Source: Acidobacteriota bacterium
GTDB taxonomy: Bacteria > Acidobacteriota > Terriglobia > UBA7540
NCBI GenBank assembly: GCA_902812365.1
Contig: CADDZC010000005.1
Coordinates: 1-35,000 of the forward strand
Direction: 5' to 3'
Length of the DNA: 35,000 nucleotides
Part shown: positions 1-7,644 of the stretch, piece by piece
How positions within the stretch are numbered: the stretch's first letter is position 1
Layout of the letters: the number at the start of each line of letters is the position of its first letter
Translations under genes and position numbers: made by a program
Notes under the pieces: generated by a model
What the model saw: only the letters and a program-made list of their open reading frames with translations
Databases searched by the model: none
Told to the model about the DNA's origin: nothing

Positions 1-2
1 TG

Positions 3-482
3 TTAAAGGCGCCGACCGTGATTCCCAAGACGATTCAACAAGTGAAGGATCAGCCGGAGCCACCGCCACAGGCGGTGGGGGTGGTTGGCGGTGTGCCCGG
101 GGGCGTGCCGGGCGGAAGTGCGGGGGGAGTGCTCGGCGGACTGGTGGGAGGGCCGCCTCCGCCTCCTCCGCCGCCTAAGGCCAAGACCCCCACTCGCATT
201 CGGGTGGGCGGCCAAGTAGAGGCTGCCAAAGCGATTTTCCGGCCCAGTCCTGAATATCCGCCTCTGGCCAAAATGGCGCGCATCCAGGGGACGGTGAGGC
301 TGCAGGCGATCATCAGCAAGGACGGGACGATTCAAGACTTGAAGCTGATCAGCGGCCACCCGTTGCTGGCGAAAGCGGCTATGGAAGCAGTTTCAAAGTG
401 GCGCTACCAGCCGACGCTCCTCAACGGTGAACCGGTCGAGGTGGAAACGGAAATCGATGTCAATTTCACTTTAGCGGAATAA
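3..482 (+). CDS. tonB: TonB-type energy transducer, C-terminal part (5' truncated)
   Basis: The reading frame is already open at the window edge (base 3), so the start codon and the N-terminal membrane anchor lie upstream; the GTG at 18 is only an in-frame codon. What is visible is a Pro/Gly-rich periplasmic linker with an eight-proline run, followed by a TonB C-terminal domain of about 90 residues. That domain has the family pattern: a YPPLAK segment, a GTVRLQAIISKDG strand-turn and a KWRYQP motif near the end. TonB proteins couple the proton gradient, through ExbB/ExbD, to outer-membrane receptors. The exbB and two exbD genes follow on the same strand, which supports the call. The gap to exbB is 87 bases. 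The family is clear; whether this is a dedicated TonB or a TonB-domain protein with another role cannot be decided without the N-terminus. Confidence 0.85.
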   Translation, partial: LKAPTVIPKTIQQVKDQPEPPPQAVGVVGGVPGGVPGGSAGGVLGGLVGGPPPPPPPPKAKTPTRIRVGGQVEAAKAIFRPSPEYPPLAKMARIQGTVRLQAIISKDGTIQDLKLISGHPLLAKAAMEAVSKWRYQPTLLNGEPVEVETEIDVNFTLAE

Positions 483-569
483 TGAATAATGAGGAGCTTC
501 AACTTGTGCGCCAACGGTGAATCGGGCGCGAAGGCCTAAAGTTTTTTCGAAAATCTTTTAGGAGGAAAC

Positions 570-1313
570 ATGACTATGCTAGGAGCAAACCTAATCATGG
601 CGGGTTTGTGGCTGTTTCAGGAGGAGGCGGCCACGACCGGCTTTGACGTAGTAAGTATGTGGCGATCGATGGGGTGGGGAGCGCGTGGCGTCGTGATTCT
701 GCTGCTGTTCATGTCGGCCTGGTCCATCGGGGTGATGATTGACCGCTGGATCGCCTTTCAGGCGGCGCGAAAGCAGTCTCGAATTTTTGCCCCCGCCGTC
801 GCGGGAGCTTTGAAGGACGGCAAAATCGAAGAAGCCATCCAGATTGCCGAACAGAACAAGCGCAGCCACCTCGCCAAGGTTGTCACCTCGGGCCTGCAAG
901 AGTTTCAAGCCCATCAGGTTTCGGCGGAGATACCGGGCGAGGAGATTGAGGCGTCGAAGCGGGCTCTCGAGCGGGCCGCCGCCATCGTTCATGCCGAGCT
1001 GAAGCGCGGTGTATCGAGCCTGGCCACGATCGGTTCGACGGCGCCGTTTGTGGGTCTCTTTGGAACGGTACTCGGGATCATCGCCGCGTTTACCGGCATC
1101 GCCGCGCAAAAGACGACCGGCTTGGGTGCCGTCGCCGGCGGTATTTCGGAGGCGCTGGTAACTACGGCGGTCGGCCTGTTTGTGGCCGTGCCGGCCGTTT
1201 GGGTGTACAACTATTTCACCAGTAAGATCGAAGCCTTTGACGTGGAGATGGAGAATTCGTCCTCGGAGTTGATCGATTACTTCATCAAACGCAGTGCACG
1301 GGGGAAGAAGTAG
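570..1313 (+). CDS. exbB: ExbB/TolQ/MotA-family proton channel protein
   Basis: Inner-membrane proton channel subunit that pairs with ExbD to energise TonB (or TolA). The 247-residue protein has three hydrophobic segments at about 40-58, 150-178 and 188-215. The last two carry the family core: TAPFVGLFGTVLGI (157-170) and GISEALVTTAVGLFVAVPA (191-209). A cytoplasmic helical region lies between the first and second segments, as in ExbB. The ATG at 570 follows an AGGAGG ribosome site (560-565) at ideal spacing. Its TAG stop touches the ATG of the first exbD with no gap, so the two are probably translationally coupled. TolQ is the alternative name, but a TonB domain upstream and no tolA/tolB/pal nearby favour ExbB. 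Confidence 0.93.
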   Translation: MTMLGANLIMAGLWLFQEEAATTGFDVVSMWRSMGWGARGVVILLLFMSAWSIGVMIDRWIAFQAARKQSRIFAPAVAGALKDGKIEEAIQIAEQNKRSHLAKVVTSGLQEFQAHQVSAEIPGEEIEASKRALERAAAIVHAELKRGVSSLATIGSTAPFVGLFGTVLGIIAAFTGIAAQKTTGLGAVAGGISEALVTTAVGLFVAVPAVWVYNYFTSKIEAFDVEMENSSSELIDYFIKRSARGKK

Positions 1314-1751
1314 ATGGCATACAAACCGAAAGCGCCGGAAACTGTGTCGGATATCAACGTAACCCCGATGGTGGATATCATGCTGGTGTTGTTGATCATC
1401 TTTATGGTCATCACACCTATGCTCACCAAGGGACTACCGGTTGACCTGATCCGGGCGCGCAATCCCCGCCCCATGCCGGACGACGAGAGAGAAGACGCGG
1501 TCGAGATCGCGATCACTCGGGACGGCAAGCTGTATCTTAAAGACCAGCCGGTGAAGCTCGACGAGATCGCATCGAAGGTGAAGGATCTGATCTCGGGTCG
1601 CTTGGACAAGACCGTTTATGTACGGGCTGACTCGCGCGCCAAATACGGCGACGTGACTAAGGTTGTGGACGAGGTGCGGGCCGCGGGCGTCGACTCACTT
1701 GGATTGATCACCCAGACGTTGCAACGCAGCGCGGCGGGGATTACGCCCTGA
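1314..1751 (+). CDS. exbD: ExbD/TolR-family protein, first copy
   Basis: Partner of the ExbB channel: a single-pass inner-membrane protein whose transmembrane aspartate takes part in proton movement. The 145-residue protein has a short cytoplasmic N-terminus, the signature INVTPMVDIMLVLLIIFMV with the key Asp at 21 inside the single membrane segment (about 20-37), and a periplasmic domain after that. The ATG abuts the exbB stop codon. The gene is followed by a second, diverged exbD after 102 bases. Having two ExbD proteins next to one ExbB suggests a heteromeric stator or paralogues serving different receptors; this is inference. Confidence 0.92.
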   Translation: MAYKPKAPETVSDINVTPMVDIMLVLLIIFMVITPMLTKGLPVDLIRARNPRPMPDDEREDAVEIAITRDGKLYLKDQPVKLDEIASKVKDLISGRLDKTVYVRADSRAKYGDVTKVVDEVRAAGVDSLGLITQTLQRSAAGITP

Positions 1752-1853
1752 CGAAGCGCGGGGCTGATTTCAACACCAATCTCCGGTTCCCGGGCACCAA
1801 GGGGACGGGGAGGGGGTATTGTGGATCCCCGATGGTGAGAGGAGGGTAATGCT

Positions 1854-2282
1854 ATGGCCATGACAGTCGGTAAGAGCGGCGGACCGATGGTCAATGTCAA
1901 CGTGACGCCTTTGATCGATGTTTTATTGGTGTTGCTGATTATTTTTATGATTATTACCCCTTTGACTCCCAACGGGCTGGACGCGCTCGTACCCCAGCCC
2001 AACAAAGACAAGAAGGAAAATCCGGACGTGCTTAACCGCACCATCGTCGTATCGATGGATGCGGCGCGGCAGGTGAGGATTAACGAGACACCCACGAGCT
2101 TGCAGGAGCTCGGGCCACGGCTGGAAGACATCTTTAAAACCCGCAACGAGCGCATCATTTTCGTCAGTGGCGATCCTTCTCTGACTTTTGGTGACGTGGC
2201 GCAAATTATCGACATCGCTAAAGGGGCTGGTATCGACCACATTGGTCTGTTGCCCCATGAACTGACTGCTCAGGCGCAGTGA
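1854..2282 (+). CDS. exbD: ExbD/TolR-family protein, second copy
   Basis: A second ExbD of 142 residues, clearly related to but distinct from the copy just upstream. It has the same signature, VNVTPLIDVLLVLLIIFMII, with the membrane-embedded Asp at 22, a membrane segment at about 20-37, and a periplasmic domain ending near a GLLPHE motif. The ATG at 1854 is preceded by a purine-rich GAGAGGAGGG ribosome site. Its stop TGA lies shortly before the start of the TPR lipoprotein gene, so all five genes from tonB onward read as one transcription unit. Both copies keep the proton-path aspartate, so neither looks degenerate. Confidence 0.92.
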   Translation: MAMTVGKSGGPMVNVNVTPLIDVLLVLLIIFMIITPLTPNGLDALVPQPNKDKKENPDVLNRTIVVSMDAARQVRINETPTSLQELGPRLEDIFKTRNERIIFVSGDPSLTFGDVAQIIDIAKGAGIDHIGLLPHELTAQAQ

Positions 2283-2317
2283 ACCCAGCTCTGGGTGGGT
2301 CAGCGGAGGACATGGAG

Positions 2318-3115
2318 ATGAGAGGTTACAAGTTCATTCCGTTATGCGGAGTGTTGCTCGTGGCAATCGCGGCAGCCGGCTGTAACAAACTGCGGGCGCG
2401 AGATCAGCTCAACAAGGGCGTCGGAGCTTTCCGCAACGGGCAGTTCCAGGCCGCGATTGACCACTTCCAGCAAGCGGCCAGCCTTGACCCTACGCTGGTC
2501 AACGCCCGGTTGTATCTCGCCATGGCCTATTTTCAACAGTATGTGCCCCAAGGTCAGTCTGCGGACAATCTGAAGATTGCTCACCAGGCGATCGATGCGT
2601 TCAACGATGTTTTAAAGATGGATCCGAACAATACGACGGCGCTTGCCACGATTGGGCAGATCTATTACTACATGCAAGATTTTAAGACCGCGAAAGAGTA
2701 CCAACTGAAGCGCGAGGCCATCGAGCCCAACAATCCCGAGCCCTACTACTGGGTCGGACAATTGGACTGGGATTTGTGCCAGACGGCGGATAAGGCCATG
2801 CGCAGTAAAGACCCGAAGCTGCTGGTCCCGGACAAAAACGGCTACCTCCCCCCGCTGCCGGAGAAGGATCGGAAGGAGCTCGAGGAAAAGAACGGCGAAC
2901 TGATTGCCGAGGCCATCGCCTCATTGCAAAAGGCGATTGAGCTTAAGCCGAACTATTCGGACGCGATGGCATACCTCAACCTCATGTACCGTCAGAAGGC
3001 CGACATCGAGATGGACAACGACGCTCGCCTGGCGGATTTGAAGACGGCCGATGAATGGCAGCAGAAAGCGATCAATGCCCGCAAGGCGGCGAGCGGCCAG
3101 TCGGAGACAAGCTGA
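2318..3115 (+). CDS. TPR-repeat lipoprotein in the TonB/ExbBD operon
   Basis: A predicted secreted lipoprotein of 265 residues. I chose the ATG at 2318 because GGAGGA (2305-2310) stands 7 bases upstream; a GTG at 2279 overlapping the exbD stop and an ATG at 2312 are in the same frame but worse placed. The N-terminus has a positive start, a hydrophobic stretch and a lipobox-like AAAGC, giving a lipidated Cys at 22. Behind it are at least three tetratricopeptide repeats (about residues 28-70, 85-150 and 205-245), recognisable by helix pairs ending in LDP, MDP and LKP type turns. TPR proteins are scaffolds, and the position suggests a periplasmic partner of the ExbBD machinery or of outer-membrane assembly. 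The precise role is unknown. Confidence 0.8.
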   Translation: MRGYKFIPLCGVLLVAIAAAGCNKLRARDQLNKGVGAFRNGQFQAAIDHFQQAASLDPTLVNARLYLAMAYFQQYVPQGQSADNLKIAHQAIDAFNDVLKMDPNNTTALATIGQIYYYMQDFKTAKEYQLKREAIEPNNPEPYYWVGQLDWDLCQTADKAMRSKDPKLLVPDKNGYLPPLPEKDRKELEEKNGELIAEAIASLQKAIELKPNYSDAMAYLNLMYRQKADIEMDNDARLADLKTADEWQQKAINARKAASGQSETS

Positions 3116-3530
3116 GGAGGGAGCGCCATTTTCATGCCCCTGCACCCCGAGTTGCGCGACGCCTTGTGATTCCATGCGGTCATGTTGGACTCAGGGTGGC
3201 AGACACCGGCCGGCGCGCGTAGCCAGGCTCCGTCGATCGGGGAAGGGGCGTTTCCTTCTCTGAATTCCGGTCGCCTCGGGAATCACCGATCAGCGCAAGG
3301 CTCGCGGTCGGAATTCGGGGAATTGATCTCCCATGGGCCTGCGGCAGGCTGAAGTGAGATGGAGGCCTCCGTAGAGCAGAAAGAAGCTTGCGCGAATGGC
3401 TCCTCCCGGAGTCCGTCGCGAGTTTGAATCCGATGAGACGCTCTCCATCCATGGTCCTTCACTGGTTCTTCCCCTTGAAGAATTCTTCTGTTCGGCGATA
3501 ATCGAATGTAGGACGCGAGGGGAACAGGAG
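3116..3530 (+). other. Intergenic region between the TonB block and the small cysteine protein
   Basis: A 415-base stretch with no convincing gene; short open frames here lack ribosome sites and recognisable residues. It contains an 8-base inverted repeat, GAATTCCG at 3262-3269 and CGGAATTC at 3309-3316, separated by 39 bases. A promoter with a palindrome lies at its 3' end (separate entry). I see no intrinsic terminator with a T-tract for the upstream operon. Confidence 0.5.
3475..3502 (+). promoter_or_regulatory. Candidate sigma-70 promoter overlapping a 12-base palindrome
   Basis: TTGAAG (3475-3480) and GATAAT (3497-3502) are separated by 16 bases, a good match to -35 and -10 boxes. The perfect palindrome GAAGAATTCTTC (3477-3488) sits on the -35 box, where a dimeric repressor would block polymerase. 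The predicted start near 3509 leaves a leader of about 20 bases before the ATG at 3531. Confidence 0.5.
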
Positions 3531-3851
3531 ATGGGTCTGTTCAGCTTCTTTCGCAAAATTGACCGACGATACTATCACGTCTGCTATACCTGCATGATGC
3601 AGACTGGCCATGACGCCTTAAACTCGATTTTCTACTCCGAGGGTCCGGCGGTGCTGATTCTGGGGCGCCCGTGGATGCAATGTCCGCGCTGCGGGGGTAC
3701 GAATACGAAGTCCTTTCAGCAGTTGAAAGACGAAGGGGCTGAGCCGGCGCTGTTCGGGTTGGAGCGGATCGCCAAGCAGTATCCGCGAAGCCGTTTTGAG
3801 CTGCAGGGAACGGCACCCGTCACCGAGGAGCATATCGGACAGAAAAATTGA
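3531..3851 (+). CDS. Small hypothetical protein with a split zinc-ribbon-like Cys4 pattern
   Basis: A 106-residue protein that I do not recognise. It has two CxxC pairs: CYTC at 18-21 and CPRC at 51-54, the second followed by GG as in zinc knuckles. Together they could bind one zinc (or iron) in a zinc-ribbon fold, with a 29-residue insert between. The N-terminus MGLFSFFRK is hydrophobic plus basic but too short for a membrane helix. The ATG at 3531 is chosen over the upstream in-frame ATG at 3396 because a promoter ends at 3502 and purine-rich GAGGGG lies at 3517-3522, with AGGAG immediately before the ATG. The gene stands alone, convergent with the transporter gene. Confidence is high that it is a gene, low for any function. 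Confidence 0.6.
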   Translation: MGLFSFFRKIDRRYYHVCYTCMMQTGHDALNSIFYSEGPAVLILGRPWMQCPRCGGTNTKSFQQLKDEGAEPALFGLERIAKQYPRSRFELQGTAPVTEEHIGQKN

Positions 3852-3875
3852 GTAGTTCGGCCTCGATAATCGTTG

Positions 3876-3919
3876 AGCGTGCGACCGGGCCTTCTAACCC
3901 ACACAATCGATGGCACGCT
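3876..3919. terminator. Inverted repeat in a convergent intergenic region, possible bidirectional terminator
   Basis: AGCGTGC (3876-3882) and GCACGCT (3913-3919) form a 7-base inverted repeat with a 30-base spacer, between two genes that run towards each other. There is no T-tract on either side and the loop is long, so an intrinsic terminator is only weakly supported. Confidence 0.2.
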
Positions 3920-3937
3920 TAACCGAGGACGGTGCCT

Positions 3938-5824
3938 TCAATCATTCATCACAAACAGCTTTTGCGGATCCAGGTGGACGAGCCATGGTGAAGGCTGGTC
4001 CTTCAAGGCGGACCACGCCCCCTTAAAAATTTCGGCCTCCAGGTGATGATCGAGACCACCTTTTAGGGGCGTATCGAGGCGCAGGTAGAGCGTCATGCGA
4101 AAAGGAGTCTCACTGGCGCGCACCAGCCGGCAGCGAAAAGTGTTGGGCAAGACCGGGTGTTCACTGGCTAACGACAAGGCGAGGTGGTGGGCCCGAATAC
4201 CCACGTAAGCGACGGTTTCGGGAACCGCTTGGTTCACCTGAACCGCGCACCCCCAGTCAAGCGCCTCAACGCAATCCGACGCGATTTTCCGGGCCCGGGA
4301 TAGATTTTTGCAACCCGTCACCCGCGCCACCACATAAGAGGGGGGACGGCCGAACACCGCCTCTTTGGGTCCGAACGCGACATTCCTTCCTGCCGAGATC
4401 ACTAGCAGGTGTTTCGAGATCCGGTATGCCTCCTCCAGATTGTGGGTGACGTAAAGCGTGACGCCGCGGTAGGAGCCGAGGGCCTCGATCAGCTGCATTT
4501 CCATCTGGCTGCGCAGGTACGTATCCAGCCCCGAAAGCGGTTCGTCGAGCAGCATCGCTTCAGGATTGACGGCCCGAGCGCGGGCCACGGCCACCCTCTG
4601 TTGCTGGCCCCCGGAAAGCTGGTGCGGATAACAGTGTTGATGGCTATTCAGCTGGACAGCCTCCAGCAGCTCCCGAACTCTGCGCTGCCTCTCTTGCCGG
4701 TCCAGGTGACGTAGCCCGAAGGCGACGTTCTCCGCCGCGGTCAGGTGCGCGAAAAGGCCATAGTTCTGGAAGACAATTCCGATTCGGCGCTCACGGCTGG
4801 GTACGTTGATCCCGGCTTGCGAGTCGAAAAGCACGCGGCCATTCAGCACGATTCGACCTCGGTCGGGGGTTTCAAGGCCTGCGATGCATCGCAAGGTCAT
4901 CGTCTTGCCGGCGCCCGAGACGCCCAGCACGCCCAGGGGCTCCTTGCCAATGGCAAATGCTACCCGCAGGGTGAAGTCGGCGAGGCTCTTTTCGATGTCG
5001 ACTGAAAGGTGTACGCCACGTGCGAGCGCCTCGCCTGGCCCGGCGGTGACCGGAGCTTGACCCATGCGGGAGTCAGAGCCCCGGAGCGCCACCGATGCAT
5101 CGGCCGCGCGATAATCGAGCGCCGGAAGATCGATATCACTCGGGCGGACAGCCCTGGAAACCACCGCGTAACCCCGCCCGGACCAATAGTGAAGCACTGC
5201 AATCACGACCAGTGAAATGGCAACCACAAAAAGTGTCCAGAACGCCGCCTGCGCCATCTGTCCCCCCTCGACCGCGAAGTAGACGGCGATCGGCAGCGTC
5301 TGGGTGACGCCGGGAATGTTGCCGGCGAGCATCAGTGTGGCGCCAAATTCGCCGAGGGCGCGGGCGAAAGCCAGGCTGGTGCCGGCCAGCACTCCGGGCC
5401 AGGCGAGCGGCAGCAGGATGCGCACCAAGATCTCGATTTCGGAGGCGCCCAGGGTGCGTGCCGCCTGCACTGCGTTGAAATCCACTTGGTCGAATGCGGC
5501 CGCGGTGGTTTTATACATCAGCGGAAAAGCAACCACCGTGGAGGCGATCACCGTGGCCGGCCAAGAAAAGACCACGCTCGTACCGAGGCGGGCAAGAACC
5601 CAGCCGACGGGGCCGCTCTTGCCAAATAACATCAGCAGCAGGAAGCCGACAATGGAGGGCGATAATACCAAGGGCAACAACAGTAATCCGTCCAACCATC
5701 CTTTTGCTCGACCGCGATACTGGGCCATTCGGTAGGCCGCGGCAATTCCGAAGACGAACGAAACCGCCGTCGCGGCCAGTGCCGTCTTCAACGAGATCCA
5801 AATGGGCGTGAAATCAAACAGCAT
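3938..5824 (-). CDS. modBC: Molybdate-type ABC transporter, ModB permease fused to ModC ATPase
   Basis: A single 628-residue polypeptide combining both membrane and motor parts of an oxyanion importer. Residues 1-225 are a ModB/CysU-type permease with about five membrane segments and the EAA loop ([10 protein letters not shown]...[11 protein letters not shown], 121-148; RALGEFGAT at 155-163). After a linker of about 40 residues comes the ATPase: Walker A GVSGAGKT (301-308), Q-loop Gln353, signature LSGGQQQR (403-410), Walker B AMLLDEP (423-429) and switch His461. The C-terminal 120 residues resemble the regulatory extension of ModC. The start at 5824 (MLFDFTPIW) is preferred because it matches where permeases of this family begin and overlaps queG by only 11 bases; an in-frame ATG at 5881 would overlap by 68. 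No periplasmic binding protein ModA is in the window. Tungstate or sulfate as substrate cannot be excluded. Confidence 0.85.
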   Translation of the reverse strand: MLFDFTPIWISLKTALAATAVSFVFGIAAAYRMAQYRGRAKGWLDGLLLLPLVLSPSIVGFLLLMLFGKSGPVGWVLARLGTSVVFSWPATVIASTVVAFPLMYKTTAAAFDQVDFNAVQAARTLGASEIEILVRILLPLAWPGVLAGTSLAFARALGEFGATLMLAGNIPGVTQTLPIAVYFAVEGGQMAQAAFWTLFVVAISLVVIAVLHYWSGRGYAVVSRAVRPSDIDLPALDYRAADASVALRGSDSRMGQAPVTAGPGEALARGVHLSVDIEKSLADFTLRVAFAIGKEPLGVLGVSGAGKTMTLRCIAGLETPDRGRIVLNGRVLFDSQAGINVPSRERRIGIVFQNYGLFAHLTAAENVAFGLRHLDRQERQRRVRELLEAVQLNSHQHCYPHQLSGGQQQRVAVARARAVNPEAMLLDEPLSGLDTYLRSQMEMQLIEALGSYRGVTLYVTHNLEEAYRISKHLLVISAGRNVAFGPKEAVFGRPPSYVVARVTGCKNLSRARKIASDCVEALDWGCAVQVNQAVPETVAYVGIRAHHLALSLASEHPVLPNTFRCRLVRASETPFRMTLYLRLDTPLKGGLDHHLEAEIFKGAWSALKDQPSPWLVHLDPQKLFVMND

Positions 5825-7181
5825 GAGACCCGCGCGACCCGGCCGGAATCGAGCAACGAGATGGTTGGTGATCCCCCGCATGACTCGACGCTCGGTGGTC
5901 GGCGCTGTGCAATTGGGCGAGAGCCCACGCGGCGTGCTCTTGCACCAAAGGATCCTGGTGCTTCCGGAGTCGTTCCAGCCAAGGAATGAATCGGAAATCG
6001 CCCGAATTGCCGATCACTACGCACAAGTTTCTAAGCCAGCCGCGAAATTTCACCCGCTTGATGGGAGAGTGGGCAAAGACGCGGCCAAAGTTTTCCTCGT
6101 CGAGGGCAACGAGGGCCTCGATAGGTGGATGAAACAGGGAAAGCGTCGGAGTCTGGCATCCCGAGCCCGGGGTGGAGAGATCTGCGGGCGCGGATACAGC
6201 CTCTGACGTCATCATCGGCCGAAACTCCGGCACCTTGCTGAGCGCGGCTCGCTGGCGCCGCGCGCCGAACGGTGGCGATCTGAAGCTATTGCCGGCCGCG
6301 TAATCGCAGCCTTCTCTTTTGTCCTCGATTCGGCCTGCTGAACCTTGATTGTTCCAGGGGCAGACATCCTGACAGATATCGCACCCGAACAGGTTAGAGC
6401 CGATTGCCGGTCGGAACTCCACCGGGATCGAGCCTTTCAGTTCGATGTTGAAATAGGCAATACACCGCGAAGCGTCCATCACATACGGCTCAATCAGCGC
6501 CCCAGTAGGGCAGGCATCCAGGCAACGGGTACACGAGCCGCATCGGTCGGGCGCCGGTAGATCAGGCTCAAGATCAAGGTTGGTCAGAATTACCCCCAGG
6601 AAGAACCAGGATCCCTTGCGCTGGTTGATCAGGCAGGTGTTCTTACCCATCCAGCCGATGCCAGAAAGGCGCGCGAAGGCCCGCTCGACCACCGGTCCGG
6701 TGTCCACAAAAACTCGTGTCTCAACCCCCGGCACCAGGCCTTCCAGATCGGCGCGAACCCGTTCGAGTCTGGAACGCATCACCTCGTGGTAGTCGTTGCC
6801 CCACGCATAGCGAGAAATCCAAGCGCGAGGAGATCCGCACTGGTGTCCGGGGTCGGTGTGAGGCTCTTCTTGGCTTCCAAGCGGGGCCGCGGCCTGTGTA
6901 ACCTCGTTCTCGACCAGCGTGGACCGCCGGCAGACTTCTATCGAATACGGCCAAGGCGCGTTGTACACGAGGCCCACACATAAGACGGATTTGGCAGAAG
7001 GCAGGACGGATCGGGCATCGGCCCGTTTGGGATTCCTGAGGTAGTGCATCTCGCCGCCGTAACCCCGTTCGGCCCACCGCCGAGCAAATTCGAGGTCGTG
7101 CCAGGCAGCCAGTGGGGCAATACCAACCAAGTCGAATCCAGCGGCAAGAGCGCGTTCCTTAACGGTCAGGCTCAGGCTCAC
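5814..7181 (-). CDS. queG: Epoxyqueuosine reductase QueG
   Basis: Catalyses the last step of queuosine synthesis, reducing epoxyqueuosine in the wobble position of tRNAs with GUN anticodons, using cobalamin and two [4Fe-4S] clusters. Visible are the N-terminal domain, the RYAWGNDYH motif, VDTGPVVERA with the likely acid Asp160, a ferredoxin-type CGSCTRCLDACPTGAL (Cys214, 217, 220, 224) and CDICQDVCPWN (Cys267, 270, 274) with Cys240 between them. A HEAT-like tail follows. The protein is longer than usual: about 30 extra residues precede RYAWG and about 45 follow CPWN. The GTG at 7181 (MSLSLTVKERALAAGFDLVGIAP region) is chosen because it agrees with family N-termini; a TTG at 7274 is the longer alternative, and neither has a strong ribosome site. 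It lies upstream of and overlaps modBC. The tRNA-His(GUG) in this window is a type of tRNA it would act on. Confidence 0.9.
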   Translation of the reverse strand: MSLSLTVKERALAAGFDLVGIAPLAAWHDLEFARRWAERGYGGEMHYLRNPKRADARSVLPSAKSVLCVGLVYNAPWPYSIEVCRRSTLVENEVTQAAAPLGSQEEPHTDPGHQCGSPRAWISRYAWGNDYHEVMRSRLERVRADLEGLVPGVETRVFVDTGPVVERAFARLSGIGWMGKNTCLINQRKGSWFFLGVILTNLDLEPDLPAPDRCGSCTRCLDACPTGALIEPYVMDASRCIAYFNIELKGSIPVEFRPAIGSNLFGCDICQDVCPWNNQGSAGRIEDKREGCDYAAGNSFRSPPFGARRQRAALSKVPEFRPMMTSEAVSAPADLSTPGSGCQTPTLSLFHPPIEALVALDEENFGRVFAHSPIKRVKFRGWLRNLCVVIGNSGDFRFIPWLERLRKHQDPLVQEHAAWALAQLHSADHRASSHAGDHQPSRCSIPAGSRGSHAV

Positions 7182-7644
7182 AAACTCTATGGTAACCCAA
7201 CGGCGGCAGATTAAAGTTATCCGAACAATCGTCCCGAACTTCCCCGCGAGGGCTCTCGCCCAACGTCGGTGCAAGCACCAGCCGCCATGTGCGATCTTCG
7301 CATCTAAAACGTTGATTTATAAGCACATGGTGGATCTCCGTTCACATCATCTTTTGTGCCGTCCAACCCTTCCAGGCAACCATTCGGCAGAAATTGCTTA
7401 ACCTGCCCGCACCCTCTACCTAGCATGAAACATGCCGACCGGCACCTCGTAGCTTCAGGCGACTGCCTTGAACTCGGATGCTGGGTTGACTTCTTGACTT
7501 CTCCCGGCCATGAGAGGCCGCCGGTCTCGCGGCTGAGAGAATTTTAATCCGGCGGCGGGCGCCGGCGCGACGAAGATTGGACTCAACCAACAGCCACGCG
7601 GCCCGTTAGCGATGGCTGATCTTAAACTAGAGAGGTACCGAGCG
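7182..7644. promoter_or_regulatory. Divergent intergenic region between queG and the radical SAM gene
   Basis: No convincing gene. An 8-base inverted repeat, CCATGTGC (7285-7292) and GCACATGG (7323-7330), encloses a second small palindrome GCGA-TCT-TCGC (7291-7301) and an AT-rich element TTATAA (7317-7322) that reads as a -10-like box on both strands. This placement could serve control of both divergent genes. A GC-rich 7-base inverted repeat, CCGCCGG (7519-7525) and CCGGCGG (7549-7555), lies nearer the radical SAM gene. No well-matched -35 box was found for either direction. Confidence 0.35.

Noticed and set aside
3-359. Long open frames opposite tonB and most other genes
   Set aside because: They are antisense shadows of genes in GC-rich DNA; the sense frames have clear family motifs.
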